A stretch of 64,000 bases of DNA from Pseudomonas alkylphenolica. GTDB lineage: Bacteria; Pseudomonadota; Gammaproteobacteria; Pseudomonadales; Pseudomonadaceae. The translations under genes were made by a program, and so were the position numbers. Location of the stretch: positions 930,001 through 994,000 of the forward strand of contig NZ_QJRG01000047.1 of the NCBI RefSeq assembly GCF_004025535.1, read 5' to 3'. Shown here in pieces: positions 8,321 through 17,974 of the stretch. Each line of letters starts with the position of its first letter. The first letter of the stretch is position 1. The notes beneath the pieces are model-generated. The model was given only the letters and a program-made list of their open reading frames with translations, was not told the origin of the DNA and did no database searches.

Positions 8321-9091
8321 TCAATTCTCGGCACGCCGCGGCTTGAGCGAAACCACCGTCAGCCACGGGCTGTACTGCCGGACCTGAATGGGCAGGGTGC
8401 CTGCCAACTGGCGCAGGGCGCCGTCGCTGTCATCGGTGGGCAGCATCGCCGTCACCTGCAGCGTCGACAACGCGTGTTTGTCGAACCACATAAGGCCTTC
8501 CCGGTGACGCGCCAGGCGCTCGAGCACCTCGGAAAGTGGCTGGTCATCGGCCGCCAGATGATGGGAGTTCCAGGCGTTTTCCAGGGCTAGGCTGTCTACC
8601 TGTTGTGTTGCCCCGGGGCCCGACGCGTCGAAACGCAGGCGCTGGCCGGCGTTTAATGTCCTGCTGTGCCCGGCGCTGTCGACCCGGGCGGCGGATTCGA
8701 GCAGGGTGACAATCGTGGCATCTTCCAGGCGCTCGACAATCAGGCGTGTGCCTAGCGCATGGATGTGCCCTTGCGGGGTGACGACATTGAACGGGCGTAG
8801 TGGGTCGTTGGCGACTTGCACCCGTACCGCGCCGCGCAGCAGGTTTACCCTGCGTTGCTGGGGGTCGAACTGCAGATCGACGGCGGAGCTCGCGTCCATA
8901 TCGATCTGGCTGCCATCGGCCAGCCGTTCGCTGCGTCGCTCGTCACTGGTCGTGCTCAGGTCGGCCAGCGCAAAGCCCTGCTGCAGGTACGGGCTGGCCA
9001 ACAGGGTGGAGGCGCTGATCAAGGCCAATAAGGCAAAAATGGCGAGGTGACGGCCCTGGCGGCGCACCTGTGCGGGTACTGCAGGCTTCAT
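8321..9091 (-). CDS. FecR-like periplasmic sensor protein lacking the DUF4880 sigma-binding domain
   Basis: 256 residues. It starts only 13 residues before a membrane segment (HLAIFALLALISASTLLA, about 14-32). This is followed by a FecR domain (ERLADGSQIDMDASSAVDL, RRVNLLRGAVRV, FNVVTPQGHIHALGTRL) and a C-terminal STN/DUF4974-like domain (LSEVLERLARHREGLMWF). Ordinary FecR anti-sigma regulators carry about 80 more N-terminal cytoplasmic residues (DUF4880) that bind the ECF sigma factor. Here a TAG stop lies in frame three codons before the ATG, so that domain is absent. No ECF sigma gene or TonB receptor is adjacent. See 46245-46757 for a protein with the missing half. Confidence 0.85.
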   Translation of the reverse strand: MKPAVPAQVRRQGRHLAIFALLALISASTLLASPYLQQGFALADLSTTSDERRSERLADGSQIDMDASSAVDLQFDPQQRRVNLLRGAVRVQVANDPLRPFNVVTPQGHIHALGTRLIVERLEDATIVTLLESAARVDSAGHSRTLNAGQRLRFDASGPGATQQVDSLALENAWNSHHLAADDQPLSEVLERLARHREGLMWFDKHALSTLQVTAMLPTDDSDGALRQLAGTLPIQVRQYSPWLTVVSLKPRRAEN

Positions 9092-9212
9092 GGGAATCTA
9101 CGCTTACAGGTCTTGGCTTGAGTGTAACCCACGGCGTGCCGCCTATACTCTAGGGCTGACCGAAACATGACCGGGCTCCGGCCCTCAACCAGGCAGATAG
9201 GGAGTTTGCAGC

Positions 9213-9431
9213 GTGAGCGAAGAACCAAAAGCCAAAGGACCCGCGTCTTATTTTCCTTCCATCGAGAAGAAGTACGGGCAGCCGGTTGCCCACTGGCTGA
9301 GCTTGCTGGAAAGCCTGAGCGGCAAGAAGCACATGGAAATGGTGGCGTGGCTCAAGGCCGAGCACGGCATGGGCCATGGTCACGCCAATGCGCTGGTGGC
9401 GCATTTCCTGGCGGGCAGCAAAGGCAAATGA
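9213..9431 (+). CDS. DUF4287 family small protein
   Basis: 72 residues from GTG 9213 (MSEEPKAKGPASYFPSIEKKYG). The motif GQPVAHWLSLLESL, then GHGHANALVAHFLAG, is the DUF4287 signature (a small helical domain found alone or before DUF5655). Function unknown. A TATACT -10-like hexamer lies at 9144-9149. It is convergent with the alkylsulfatase gene. Confidence 0.85.
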   Translation: MSEEPKAKGPASYFPSIEKKYGQPVAHWLSLLESLSGKKHMEMVAWLKAEHGMGHGHANALVAHFLAGSKGK

Positions 9432-9459
9432 GCAATGCCGCCCAGCCAGCTGCCTGGCG

Positions 9460-11439
9460 TTACGGGGTAACGATGTTGAACCAGAACTTGAACGTGTCCA
9501 GCAGACCCATGAACGTTGAGAACGCCTGCGCCTGTCCCTCCAGTTTGACCTCGCCGTCCTTGATTTTCTCTGCCAGCGATCCCTGGCCCATCTGGATGTC
9601 CAGCAAGGTGCTCATCTTCAGGGTCAGGCCGGCGTCGGCGTCTGCTGCTGGCGTGTCCCGGTAGTTGAGCACGCCGTTTTCCACCCGCAGGTTGTACTGT
9701 TTGCCCAGGTCGGTGAAGTCCAGGTTCAGGGAGATTTTCTTGCCGGCAGCTGCCGGGCCATTGAGGCGCACGGCCAGGTAGTCGAAGAGCATCTCCGGTG
9801 ACATGGCGCGGATCATGTCGGCGCTGGCGGTTTTCAGGCCACCGCTCTGCGGCACGCCGTTGCGCAGTTCATAGGCGCCTTGCAGGTACACCGAACGCCA
9901 CGGGCCGGATTCGGCCTGGTAGCCCAGCTGCTCGTAGGTGTCGGCGAGCAGGTTCTTTGCCTGCGGGTTGTCCGGTTCGGCAAACACTGCATGTTTGAGC
10001 GCTTCGGCCACCCAGCGGTACTCGCCCTTGTCGAAGTCGGCGCGAGCCTTGCGTAACAGCTCGGCCGAACCGCCCATGTATTCGACGTACTTTTTCGCCG
10101 CCGGTACCGGTGGCAGGTTGTCGAGGTTGGACGGGTTGGCGTCGTACCAGCCCATGTAGCGTTGGTACACGGCGCGGGCATTGTGCTTCAGGGTGCCGTA
10201 GTAGCCCCGGTTGAACCATTCCTGATCCAGTTCCGGTGGCAGGGTGATGGCGTCGGCAATTTCCTCGCCGTTGTAGCCTTCGTTCATCAGGCGCACGGTC
10301 TGGTCGTGAACGTATTTGTACAGGTCGCGCTGTTTGCCGAGAAAACGCGCAATGCGTGCCTGGCCCCAGGTCGGCCAGTGGTGGCTCTGGAACTCGACGT
10401 CGACCTTGTCGCCGTACAGCGCCAGGCTTTGCTCGATGAAGTGTGACCATTGCAGGGCGTCACGCACTTCGGCGCCGCGCAAGGTGTAGATGTTGTGCAT
10501 CTGGCGGGTGACGTTCTCGGCCATCCACAAGGCTTTGAACTGCGGGAAATAGGTGTTCATCTCGGTCGGTGCTTCGGATCCCGGTGTCAGCTGGAAGACC
10601 ATTTTCACACCGTCGACGGTGAGCTCCTGGCCGGTTCTGGTGACCTCCTCGGTGGGGTGGATCATTGAGATCTGGCCGGTCGAAATCGTCTGGCCCAGGC
10701 CTGCAGAGACGCCGCCTTGCGGGCCACGCGGCAGCATCGCACCGTACATGTACACCGCGCGACGCGACATGGCGTTGCCGGCAACGATGTTTTCGCTAAC
10801 CGCATGTTCGCTGAAGTCCGGCGGGGCGATCAGCCGCACCTTGCCGTCTTTTACATCCTGCTCGTTGATGATGCCCCGGGTGCCGCCGAAATGGTCGGCA
10901 TGCGAGTGGCTGTAAACCACGGCTACGATCGGTTTTTTGCCCAGGTGCTCATTCACCAGCTCCAGCGCGGCCTTGGCCGTTTCCACCGACAGCAGCGGGT
11001 CGAAGACGATCCAGCCGGTCTCACCCTCGATGAAAGTGATGTTGGACAGGTCATAGCCGCGCACCTGGTAGATCTTGTCGGTGACCTTGAACAGGCCGTA
11101 TTGCATGTTCAGCTGGGCAATGCGCCACAGGCTCGGGTTCACGGTGTCGGGTGCCGCCTTGTCGATACCGATGTAGCGCTGGTACGTCGCCATGTCCCAG
11201 ACCACCTTGCCACTGGCATCGCGAATGCTCAGTTCCTTGGGCTGGGCGATCAGGCCGCGCTGGGCATCTTCGAAGTCCTGGCGGTCGTTGAAGGGCAGGG
11301 CCTTGAGGACGGCGGCGTTGGCCTGGCGGGTGACCTCGGTGGCGGGCTTCGGCGCTTCGGGTTCGGCATGCGCCGACAGGGCCAACCAGGGCAGGGCGGC
11401 TGCCATCGCGAAGGCGCGGGACGATCGGGTAGAGAGCAT
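9460..11439 (-). CDS. sdsA: Secreted linear primary-alkylsulfatase (SdsA1 type)
   Basis: 659 residues, the length of SdsA1 (about 658). It has a signal peptide (RAFAMAAALPWLALSAHAEP). Next comes a metallo-beta-lactamase domain with the Zn ligands H178, H180, D182 and H183 in HSHADHFGG and further acidic/His ligands in WMAENVTRQMHN and later. A helical dimerisation domain (about 390-530) and a C-terminal SCP2-like domain (about 535-655) follow. The expected reaction is hydrolysis of SDS-like primary alkyl sulfates to 1-alkanol and sulfate in the periplasm, feeding carbon or sulfur metabolism. No sdsB-type LysR gene is next to it; the divergent neighbours are DUF1302/DUF1329 genes. Confidence 0.92.
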   Translation of the reverse strand: MLSTRSSRAFAMAAALPWLALSAHAEPEAPKPATEVTRQANAAVLKALPFNDRQDFEDAQRGLIAQPKELSIRDASGKVVWDMATYQRYIGIDKAAPDTVNPSLWRIAQLNMQYGLFKVTDKIYQVRGYDLSNITFIEGETGWIVFDPLLSVETAKAALELVNEHLGKKPIVAVVYSHSHADHFGGTRGIINEQDVKDGKVRLIAPPDFSEHAVSENIVAGNAMSRRAVYMYGAMLPRGPQGGVSAGLGQTISTGQISMIHPTEEVTRTGQELTVDGVKMVFQLTPGSEAPTEMNTYFPQFKALWMAENVTRQMHNIYTLRGAEVRDALQWSHFIEQSLALYGDKVDVEFQSHHWPTWGQARIARFLGKQRDLYKYVHDQTVRLMNEGYNGEEIADAITLPPELDQEWFNRGYYGTLKHNARAVYQRYMGWYDANPSNLDNLPPVPAAKKYVEYMGGSAELLRKARADFDKGEYRWVAEALKHAVFAEPDNPQAKNLLADTYEQLGYQAESGPWRSVYLQGAYELRNGVPQSGGLKTASADMIRAMSPEMLFDYLAVRLNGPAAAGKKISLNLDFTDLGKQYNLRVENGVLNYRDTPAADADAGLTLKMSTLLDIQMGQGSLAEKIKDGEVKLEGQAQAFSTFMGLLDTFKFWFNIVTP

Positions 11440-11728
11440 GAATCACCTGTAAGTGAGGGGCGAAAGACGTCTACCCCGCACCTTAGGGGCACGGTCGCGG
11501 CCATCCAATACTGAAAAGGAGTGACTGCGGGGATGAATCTCGGCCTGGCGCTGCGCGCTGCCGCCAGCCCAGCCCCCGCGTGCAGGCGGACCGTTGGCCG
11601 GCGGCAAAAATCCTCATCCTTTCGGATGATTTTCAATATCACTCCTTCGCCTGTTACCTCGGCATCCCTGAATCATTAGCGTTGGCCACCGATTCAACGC
11701 CGATTGGTAAACAGCAGGGATTAGTCGC
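11440..11728. promoter_or_regulatory. Divergent intergenic region between sdsA and the DUF1302 gene
   Basis: 289 bp hold both outward promoters. I see an imperfect stem at about 11607-11636 (AAATCCTCATCC against GGATGATTT), but no convincing sigma-54 or LysR site and no small gene. Confidence 0.35.
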
Positions 11729-13645
11729 ATGACTACAACAACAAAACGCGTACGGTTCCAACGCAGTGCTTTGGCCAGCACCATCGCCTTGTGCATCGCC
11801 GGGCAGGCTCAGGCCGTGGATTTCACCCTCGGAGAAATCGAAGGGCAGTTCGACTCCTCCTTGTCGGTGGGGGCCAGCTGGTCAACGCAAAGCCCGCACC
11901 AGGGCTATATCGGCGGCAACAATGGCGGTTCGGGGCTATCGCAAACCAGCGATGACGGTCACCTCAATTTCAAGAAAGGCGAAACCTTCTCGAAGATCTT
12001 CAAGGGCATCCACGACCTTGAGCTCAAGTACGGCGACAGCGGCGTGTTCGTGCGTGGCAAGTACTGGTATGACTTCGAACTCAAGGACGAAAGCCGGCCG
12101 TTCAAGGACATCGACGATCACGGTCGCAAAGAGGGCGCCAAGGCGTCCGGGGCGCAGTTGCTCGATGCCTTCGTCTATCACAACTACACCATCGCCGAGC
12201 AACCGGGCTCGGTGCGCCTGGGCAAGCAAGTGGTGAGCTGGGGTGAGAGCACCTTCATCCAGAACAGCATCAACTCGATCAACCCGATCGATGTTTCGGC
12301 GTTCCGCCGCCCGGGGGCGGAAATCAAGGAAGGGCTGATTCCGGTCAACATGTTCTACGTGTCGCAGAGCCTGACCGAGAGCCTGTCTGCCGAAGCCTTC
12401 TACCAACTGGAATGGGACCAGACCGTCGTCGATAACTGCGGCACCTTCTTCTCGCAAGCCGACGTGGTCGCCGATGGTTGCACCGGCAATCTCAATGTCC
12501 TGCGGCCACAACTCGGCGCGTTCGGGCCGTTGCTGGGTTACCAGACCACCTCCGAAGGCGTGGTGATCCCCCGTGGCGGCGACCGTGACGCCCGTGACAG
12601 CGGCCAGTGGGGCGCTGCGCTGCGCTATATGTTCGAGCCGCTGAACACCGAGTTTGGCGCTTACTTCATGAACTATCACAGCCGCGCGCCGTTCTTCAGC
12701 ACCCAGGCCGCCAGCCGTGCCGACTACCAGCAATCGGCTGCGGTGCTGGCCGGTGGGGTGCCGGCGATTCCGGCCGCCGCCCGCTCGGGGGCGGCGATTG
12801 CCAACGTGGCGGGCGGCAGCCAGTACTTTATCGAGTACCCGGAAGACATCCGCCTGTACGGCCTGAGTTTTTCCACCACCTTGCCCACCGGCACGGCATG
12901 GTCGGGCGAAATCAGCTACCGCCCCAACGCGCCGGTGCAGTTGAATACCACCGACGTGCTGTACGCCGGGGTACGCGGGATTGCCGGCATGAACCCGGCA
13001 TTCGCACCGTTCAGCCAGTATTCGGTACTGGGCGGCGACCCGGCATCCATCCCGGACAGCACCCTGCATGGTTACAACCGCAAGGAAATCACCCAGTTCC
13101 AGACTACGTTCACGCACTTCTTCGACCAGATCATGGGGGCCGAGCGCCTGACCCTGATCGGTGAAGTCGGGGTCGCGCACATCGGTGGCCTGGAGAAAAC
13201 CTCCGAAGCGCGTTACGGCCGTGACCCGGTGTACGGTCCGGGTGCTTTGCCCGGTGTGCTGACCGGCGGCTTGCCGTCGTGCGAGGCGATCAACGCCGGG
13301 ACCTTCTCTGGAACCCCGGCTGCCGCCAATTCCAGCAAGTACTGCAACAGCAAGGGCTACGCCACGACCACCTCCTGGGGTTATCGCGCCCGCGCCATCT
13401 GGGATTACCCCAACGTATTCGCCGGGGTCAACCTCAAACCGAGCGTGGCCTGGTCGCACGATGTCGACGGCTATGGTCCCAACGGCCTGTTCAATGAAGG
13501 CGCCAAGGCCGTCAGCCTCGGGCTGGATGCCGATTACCGAAATGCCTACACCGCCGGGATTTCGTTCACCAACTTCTTTGGGGGTGATTACAACCCCACC
13601 ACCGACCGCGATTTCCTGGCGCTGAGCCTGGGCATGAGCTTCTAA
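11729..13645 (+). CDS. DUF1302 family outer-membrane-type protein
   Basis: 638 residues with a signal peptide (ASTIALCIAGQAQA, cleavage near residue 32). The start of the mature protein (VDFTLGEIEGQFDSSLSVGASW) and the repeated aromatic beta-strand pattern ending LALSLGMSF (terminal Phe) fit a DUF1302 beta-barrel. These proteins usually pair with DUF1329 and occur near hydrocarbon, sterol or fatty-alcohol catabolism genes. The role is unproven; uptake or export of hydrophobic substrates is a common guess. It is the first gene of a two-gene operon, with a 25-bp gap to the DUF1329 gene, and divergent from the alkylsulfatase. Confidence 0.88.
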   Translation: MTTTTKRVRFQRSALASTIALCIAGQAQAVDFTLGEIEGQFDSSLSVGASWSTQSPHQGYIGGNNGGSGLSQTSDDGHLNFKKGETFSKIFKGIHDLELKYGDSGVFVRGKYWYDFELKDESRPFKDIDDHGRKEGAKASGAQLLDAFVYHNYTIAEQPGSVRLGKQVVSWGESTFIQNSINSINPIDVSAFRRPGAEIKEGLIPVNMFYVSQSLTESLSAEAFYQLEWDQTVVDNCGTFFSQADVVADGCTGNLNVLRPQLGAFGPLLGYQTTSEGVVIPRGGDRDARDSGQWGAALRYMFEPLNTEFGAYFMNYHSRAPFFSTQAASRADYQQSAAVLAGGVPAIPAAARSGAAIANVAGGSQYFIEYPEDIRLYGLSFSTTLPTGTAWSGEISYRPNAPVQLNTTDVLYAGVRGIAGMNPAFAPFSQYSVLGGDPASIPDSTLHGYNRKEITQFQTTFTHFFDQIMGAERLTLIGEVGVAHIGGLEKTSEARYGRDPVYGPGALPGVLTGGLPSCEAINAGTFSGTPAAANSSKYCNSKGYATTTSWGYRARAIWDYPNVFAGVNLKPSVAWSHDVDGYGPNGLFNEGAKAVSLGLDADYRNAYTAGISFTNFFGGDYNPTTDRDFLALSLGMSF

Positions 13646-13673
13646 GCACAGACACCGAACGAGGACTCCTGTG

Positions 13674-15047
13674 ATGAGTAAAAACAATAGCTACCTGATG
13701 TACACCGGTGCCGTGGTGCTTAGCCTGCTGGCCGGTACGGCGATGGCCAAGGTCTCGCCGCAGGAAGCGGAAAAACTCGGTACCAGCCTGACTCCGCTGG
13801 GTGCAGAAAAGGCCGGTAACGCCGACGGCAGCATCCCGGCCTGGACCGGCGGTTTGCCGACCAACGCCGGTGCGGTGGACAGCAAGGGGTTTCTAGCCGA
13901 CCCGTTTGCTGACGAGAAGCCGCTGTTCACCATCACGGCCCAGAACGCAGCGCAGTACAAGGACAAGCTGTCGGCCGGGCAGATGGCCATGCTGGCGCGC
14001 TACCCGGACACCTACAAGATCCCGGTGTACAGGACCCACCGTACCGCTGCCGTGCCGCAGAACATTTATGCACTGGCCAAGGTCAGCGCCCTCAACACCG
14101 AAGGGGTCGATGGCGGCAACGGCCTCAAGGGCTTCAACGACAGCCGTTACTACGCCTTCCCGCAGCCCAAGACGGGCGTCGAAGTGGTGTGGAACCACAC
14201 CACCCGTTACCGCGGCGGTAACATCAAGCGCCTGATGACCCGTGTGCAGCCGCAGGCCAACGGCGCGTTCAGCATGGTCGAGTTCGAGGACGAGATCTCC
14301 TACCCGGCGGAATTGGGGGAGGGCGCCGACAAGGGCGGTAACATCCTCTTCTACTTCATTCAGCGGGTAACGGCGCCGTCACGCCTGGCCGGTAGCGTGC
14401 TGCTGGTCCACGAGACCATCGACCAGGTCAAGGAACCGCGCCTGGCCTGGCTCTACAACGCCGGCCAGCGCCGTGTGCGCCGCGCCCCGCAGGTAGCGTA
14501 TGACGGCCCGGCGACGGCCGCCGATGGCCTGGCGACGTCGGACAACTACGACATGTTCAACGGTGCACCGGATCGCTACGAGTGGGAACTGGTCGGCAAG
14601 AAGGAGATGTACATCCCCTACAACAGCTACAAGCTGGACTCGCCGAACCTCAAGTACGAAGACATCCTCAAGGCCGGTCACATCAATCAGGACCTGACCC
14701 GCTACGAATTGCACCGGGTGTGGGAGGTGGTGGCCAAACTCAAGCCCAACGAACGCCATATCTACGCCACGCGCCACATGTATTTCGATGAAGACAGCTG
14801 GGAACTGGCCGAGGTGGATCACTACGATGGCCGTGGGCAGCTGTGGCGTGTGGGGGAAGGGCATATCCAGCAGTACTACCACAAGCAGGTGCCGGGCTAT
14901 ACCGCTGAAACGCTGTATGACCTGGTGGCCGGGCGCTATTCGGTGGTGGGTTTGAAGAACGAGGAAAAACGCAGTATCGAGTTTGGGTTCAAGAGTGTGG
15001 CGGCGAACTATACGCCTGCTGCATTGCGCCAGGCGGGTGTGCGCTAG
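13674..15047 (+). CDS. DUF1329 family periplasmic/outer-membrane protein
   Basis: 457 residues from ATG 13674 (a GTG at 13671 is also possible; GAGGA lies 8 nt before the ATG). It has a signal peptide (YTGAVVLSLLAGTAMA). The mature sequence begins KVSPQEAEKLGTSLTPLGAEKAG and contains IPAWTGG, the start typical of DUF1329, a LolB/LolA-like lipid-binding fold. It ends near AALRQAGVR. Together with DUF1302 it probably handles a lipophilic compound across the envelope. A clear terminator follows. Confidence 0.88.
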   Translation: MSKNNSYLMYTGAVVLSLLAGTAMAKVSPQEAEKLGTSLTPLGAEKAGNADGSIPAWTGGLPTNAGAVDSKGFLADPFADEKPLFTITAQNAAQYKDKLSAGQMAMLARYPDTYKIPVYRTHRTAAVPQNIYALAKVSALNTEGVDGGNGLKGFNDSRYYAFPQPKTGVEVVWNHTTRYRGGNIKRLMTRVQPQANGAFSMVEFEDEISYPAELGEGADKGGNILFYFIQRVTAPSRLAGSVLLVHETIDQVKEPRLAWLYNAGQRRVRRAPQVAYDGPATAADGLATSDNYDMFNGAPDRYEWELVGKKEMYIPYNSYKLDSPNLKYEDILKAGHINQDLTRYELHRVWEVVAKLKPNERHIYATRHMYFDEDSWELAEVDHYDGRGQLWRVGEGHIQQYYHKQVPGYTAETLYDLVAGRYSVVGLKNEEKRSIEFGFKSVAANYTPAALRQAGVR

Positions 15048-15075
15048 GCGGGCAAGGGATCGACGCTGGTCTTTA

Positions 15076-15103
15076 TGGCAACCCTCGGGTTGCCTTTTTT
15101 TAG
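15076..15103 (+). terminator. Rho-independent terminator of the DUF1302/DUF1329 operon
   Basis: GGCAACCC and GGGTTGCC arms around a short TC loop, followed by a run of seven T. A strong intrinsic terminator 30 bp past the DUF1329 stop. Confidence 0.92.
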
Positions 15104-15154
15104 ACCCTTGCGGAGTTTTGGGTCTGGGTCTTGATCTGGGGGCTTATCCAATCC

Positions 15155-15385
15155 ATGTGGCGCAGCTGCCGGCCCCTTCCGCCCTTACGGCGGCCTACTT
15201 TTTTCCTGGAAAAAGTAGGCAAAACCGCTCGCTCCTGCATACGGCCCTACGCTACGCTCCGGGTCCCCTCCCTCCGGCACCTTCCGGGGCCACGCGGCCT
15301 CCGACTTGCTTCGCCAAGTCTGCATCTCGCGTCTTCGGCTTCGCCGAAGGTGCTGCGCACTGCCCCTTTCTGCAGTGTTGTTTGC
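15155..15385. repeat. Probable dispersed intergenic repeat with several hairpins
   Basis: This non-coding stretch between the terminator and the LuxR gene is full of inverted repeats: CCTACTTTTT (15194-15203) with AAAAAGTAGG (15210-15219), and CTTCGGCTTCGCCGAAG near 15333. Its style, alternating GC-rich cassettes such as CTACGCTACGCTCCGGG, resembles repeats I recall downstream of genes in many Pseudomonas genomes. It is not repeated elsewhere in this window. A genome-wide search would confirm copy number. Confidence 0.5.
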
Positions 15386-15442
15386 CTTGAAGCCCATCGA
15401 GTTGCAACATGCTGCTACAAAGAACAACAAGCTGATGTGCCA

Positions 15443-17974
15443 ATGTCCCAACTGAACACTCGCCACACCTTACCCGCCGGCCTGGCACGACTCGCGCCCG
15501 GCCATGTGCCGCGCCCACGCCTGAGCGAGGCATTGCTCAACGCCCATTGTCGGTTGCGCTTGCTCTGTGCCCCGGTCGGTAGCGGTAAAAGTGCGCTGTT
15601 GAGCGAGTGTGTCCAGCATTGCCCGGCCGCGACCCGCGTCGTCTACCTCAACCTGCGTGGCAAAGCTATAAGCGGTGATACTTTTCTGCAGCAACTGGCC
15701 AATGCCCTGGGCGTAGCGGGGCACGCCGCCGCGCAGATCCGAGAGCACCTGGATGCCACGCAGTCCGAACTGTGGCTGATGATCGACGACTACCCGCGCC
15801 TGCCCGACGCAGCGCTGGATGCGTTGCTCAATGACCTGATCCTCAGCACTTCGGCGCAGGTCAACTGGTGGCTGGCGTGCCGGCGGCGACCCGCCTTGCA
15901 GCTTACCCGTCTGTTGCTCGACGCCGATCTGTTCGAACTGGGCAGTGCCGAACTTGGCTTCAACGAGCAGGAACTGGGCGAGCTGTTGCAACGCATAGAC
16001 CGGCATTGGCCATGGCCGGCGATCAGCGACCTGCGCACCGACTCTCAGGGTTGGTGCGCCGGCATTCGCCTGTACCTGCTGGCGTTGAAGTCCACGACCG
16101 AACCGCAGCCTTTCAATTCGGCGGAGGGGTTGATGTTCCAATACCTGCGCCGGGAGCTGCTTGACGAGTTACCGGAGCAATGGCGTCAGGCGCTGTTCAC
16201 CCTTGCGCAGCTGCCGTATTTCGATGCCGGTTTGTGCGAGCACCTGCTCGGGGTCGGCGAAGGCGCAGGTTTGCTTGAGCAGTTGAGCACCTGCGGGCTG
16301 TTTATCGAGCCGGTCGGCAGTGACGGGCAGGTGTACCAGGTGTGCGTGGCGGTCAGGGGTGCGTTGGCCGGCGAGTTGCCGGAAAACCTCGCCAAGGCAG
16401 TGTTTCGCAAGGCCTGCCAGTGGTACGTGAGTCAGGGCAATGTGCGCTTGGCACTGGAGTATGCGGTGCGCGCCGATCAGCCGGAGATGGCCGCCAGCCT
16501 GATGCAGCGCTTCACCGGTGATGCCCTGTTGCAAGGGCGAAGCCTGGCGCAATTGATGCAGTGGCGTCGTGAGCTGCCGGGCGAGTTGCTCGTCAGCACC
16601 CCGCGTTTGTTGATACTCAATGCCTGGGCGTTGTTGCTCAGTGGCAGGCTCGATGAAGCTCAGGTTTACACCGAACAGCTGGCCCGCTTTCTGCCGCAGC
16701 CCGATGCCCTGCGACAGTTTGAACTGATCGCACAATGGAAGGCGCTGCGCGGCAATATTGCGTTTCATCGTGGGCAAGGCGAGCAAGCGCTGCACTGGTT
16801 GACAGAGGCTGTCGAGGAGTTGCCCGAACGTTCCTGGAGCCAACGCCTGTTCAGCACCGCCTTGCTGGTTGAAATGGCTTTGATCGACGGGCGTCTGGAC
16901 GAAGCACTGGAACTCAATCGTGACGCCACCAAGCAGGCCCGACAGCACGCCAGCCTGGCGATGGAAAGTGTCATGGCCCTGGGGCATGTCAAGCTGCTGG
17001 AGCTGCGCGGTGAACTGCTGCGTGCCGAGACGTTGCTCAAGCGTCTGTACACCGAATTGTCTGCAGCCTGGGGTGCCGAAGCCAGCCCGATGCGTGGCCG
17101 GGTGCAGCTACGTCAGGCGTCCATCCTGGTGCAGTTGGGGCGCTATCAGGAAGCGGAGACCGTGTTTCAGGCAGGGATGCAGGAATGCCAGTTCTGTGGT
17201 GATCTGGCGGCGTTTTGGGGATTGTTGGGCCTGGCTGAGCTGGACGGTGTGCAGGGCGATCTGACCAGTGCCTTTACACGTATTTCAGATGCCGAGCGGG
17301 CGATGCAGTACAACCTGATCAGCGAATCGATCTATCAAGGCCAGGTGCTGCGGGCCAAGGCGCGGCTGTGGCTGCGCCAGGGACGCACGGCGCAGGTGGA
17401 GAAGGCGTTGAATGCGCTGCCTGCGGCGGCGCTGGAATACGCGCCGTATGGCGCCCCCGACCTGCACCTGCGCCTGTACCTTCTGCAACTGCAGGCAAGC
17501 CTGGCCGGCGGTGCGGTCGAGGCGCCCCTGGACAAACTCACGCAGTTGCACGAACGGGCGCGCAGCGAGGGGCGCCGGGCCCTGGCGTGCGAAGCAGGGT
17601 TCAGCCTGGCCGAGGCGCTGCACGCCGACAACAAGCCGGCGCAGGCCAAGCAGATGCTGCTGGAGACGCTCGCCCAGGCCCGGCAGATGGGCCTGGTGAG
17701 TGCCGAACGGGCATTTGCCTTGCGCAATCCGGCGCTGGCCCGCTGGGCGGGGGAAGCCAACAGCAACGAGGGCGAGCCGGCAGCGCTGTTGAGCCGCCGC
17801 GAAATGGACGTGCTCAAACTGATCGCTCAGGGCTTCTCCAACCAGCAAATCGCCGAAAGCCTGTTTATCTCCCTGCACACCGTCAAAACCCATGCCCAGC
17901 GGATCAACTTCAAGCTGGGCGTGGAGCGGCGCACCCAGGCCGTGGCCAGGGCCAAGGAGCTGGGCCTCAACTGA
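15443..17974 (+). CDS. MalT/AlkS-like LuxR-family ATP-binding transcriptional activator
   Basis: 843 residues from ATG 15443 (MSQLNTRHTLPAGL). A STAND-type NTPase domain has Walker A APVGSGKS (43-50) and a Walker B-like LWLMIDDY. A long helical, TPR-like sensor region (about 330-770) leads to a C-terminal LuxR helix-turn-helix (LLSRREMDVLKLIAQGFS, then NQQIAESLFISLHTVKTHA, about 782-843). The architecture matches MalT and AlkS: the regulator opens on binding a small ligand and activates promoters. Its position after DUF1302/DUF1329 suggests it controls that operon. Upstream open frame back to 15131 is only the repeat region. It ends exactly where the convergent AraC gene ends (no gap). Confidence 0.9.
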   Translation: MSQLNTRHTLPAGLARLAPGHVPRPRLSEALLNAHCRLRLLCAPVGSGKSALLSECVQHCPAATRVVYLNLRGKAISGDTFLQQLANALGVAGHAAAQIREHLDATQSELWLMIDDYPRLPDAALDALLNDLILSTSAQVNWWLACRRRPALQLTRLLLDADLFELGSAELGFNEQELGELLQRIDRHWPWPAISDLRTDSQGWCAGIRLYLLALKSTTEPQPFNSAEGLMFQYLRRELLDELPEQWRQALFTLAQLPYFDAGLCEHLLGVGEGAGLLEQLSTCGLFIEPVGSDGQVYQVCVAVRGALAGELPENLAKAVFRKACQWYVSQGNVRLALEYAVRADQPEMAASLMQRFTGDALLQGRSLAQLMQWRRELPGELLVSTPRLLILNAWALLLSGRLDEAQVYTEQLARFLPQPDALRQFELIAQWKALRGNIAFHRGQGEQALHWLTEAVEELPERSWSQRLFSTALLVEMALIDGRLDEALELNRDATKQARQHASLAMESVMALGHVKLLELRGELLRAETLLKRLYTELSAAWGAEASPMRGRVQLRQASILVQLGRYQEAETVFQAGMQECQFCGDLAAFWGLLGLAELDGVQGDLTSAFTRISDAERAMQYNLISESIYQGQVLRAKARLWLRQGRTAQVEKALNALPAAALEYAPYGAPDLHLRLYLLQLQASLAGGAVEAPLDKLTQLHERARSEGRRALACEAGFSLAEALHADNKPAQAKQMLLETLAQARQMGLVSAERAFALRNPALARWAGEANSNEGEPAALLSRREMDVLKLIAQGFSNQQIAESLFISLHTVKTHAQRINFKLGVERRTQAVARAKELGLN

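Noticed and set aside
15131..15442. N-terminal extension of the LuxR-type activator
   Set aside because: It translates the structured intergenic block; the family start and a suitable ATG are at 15443.
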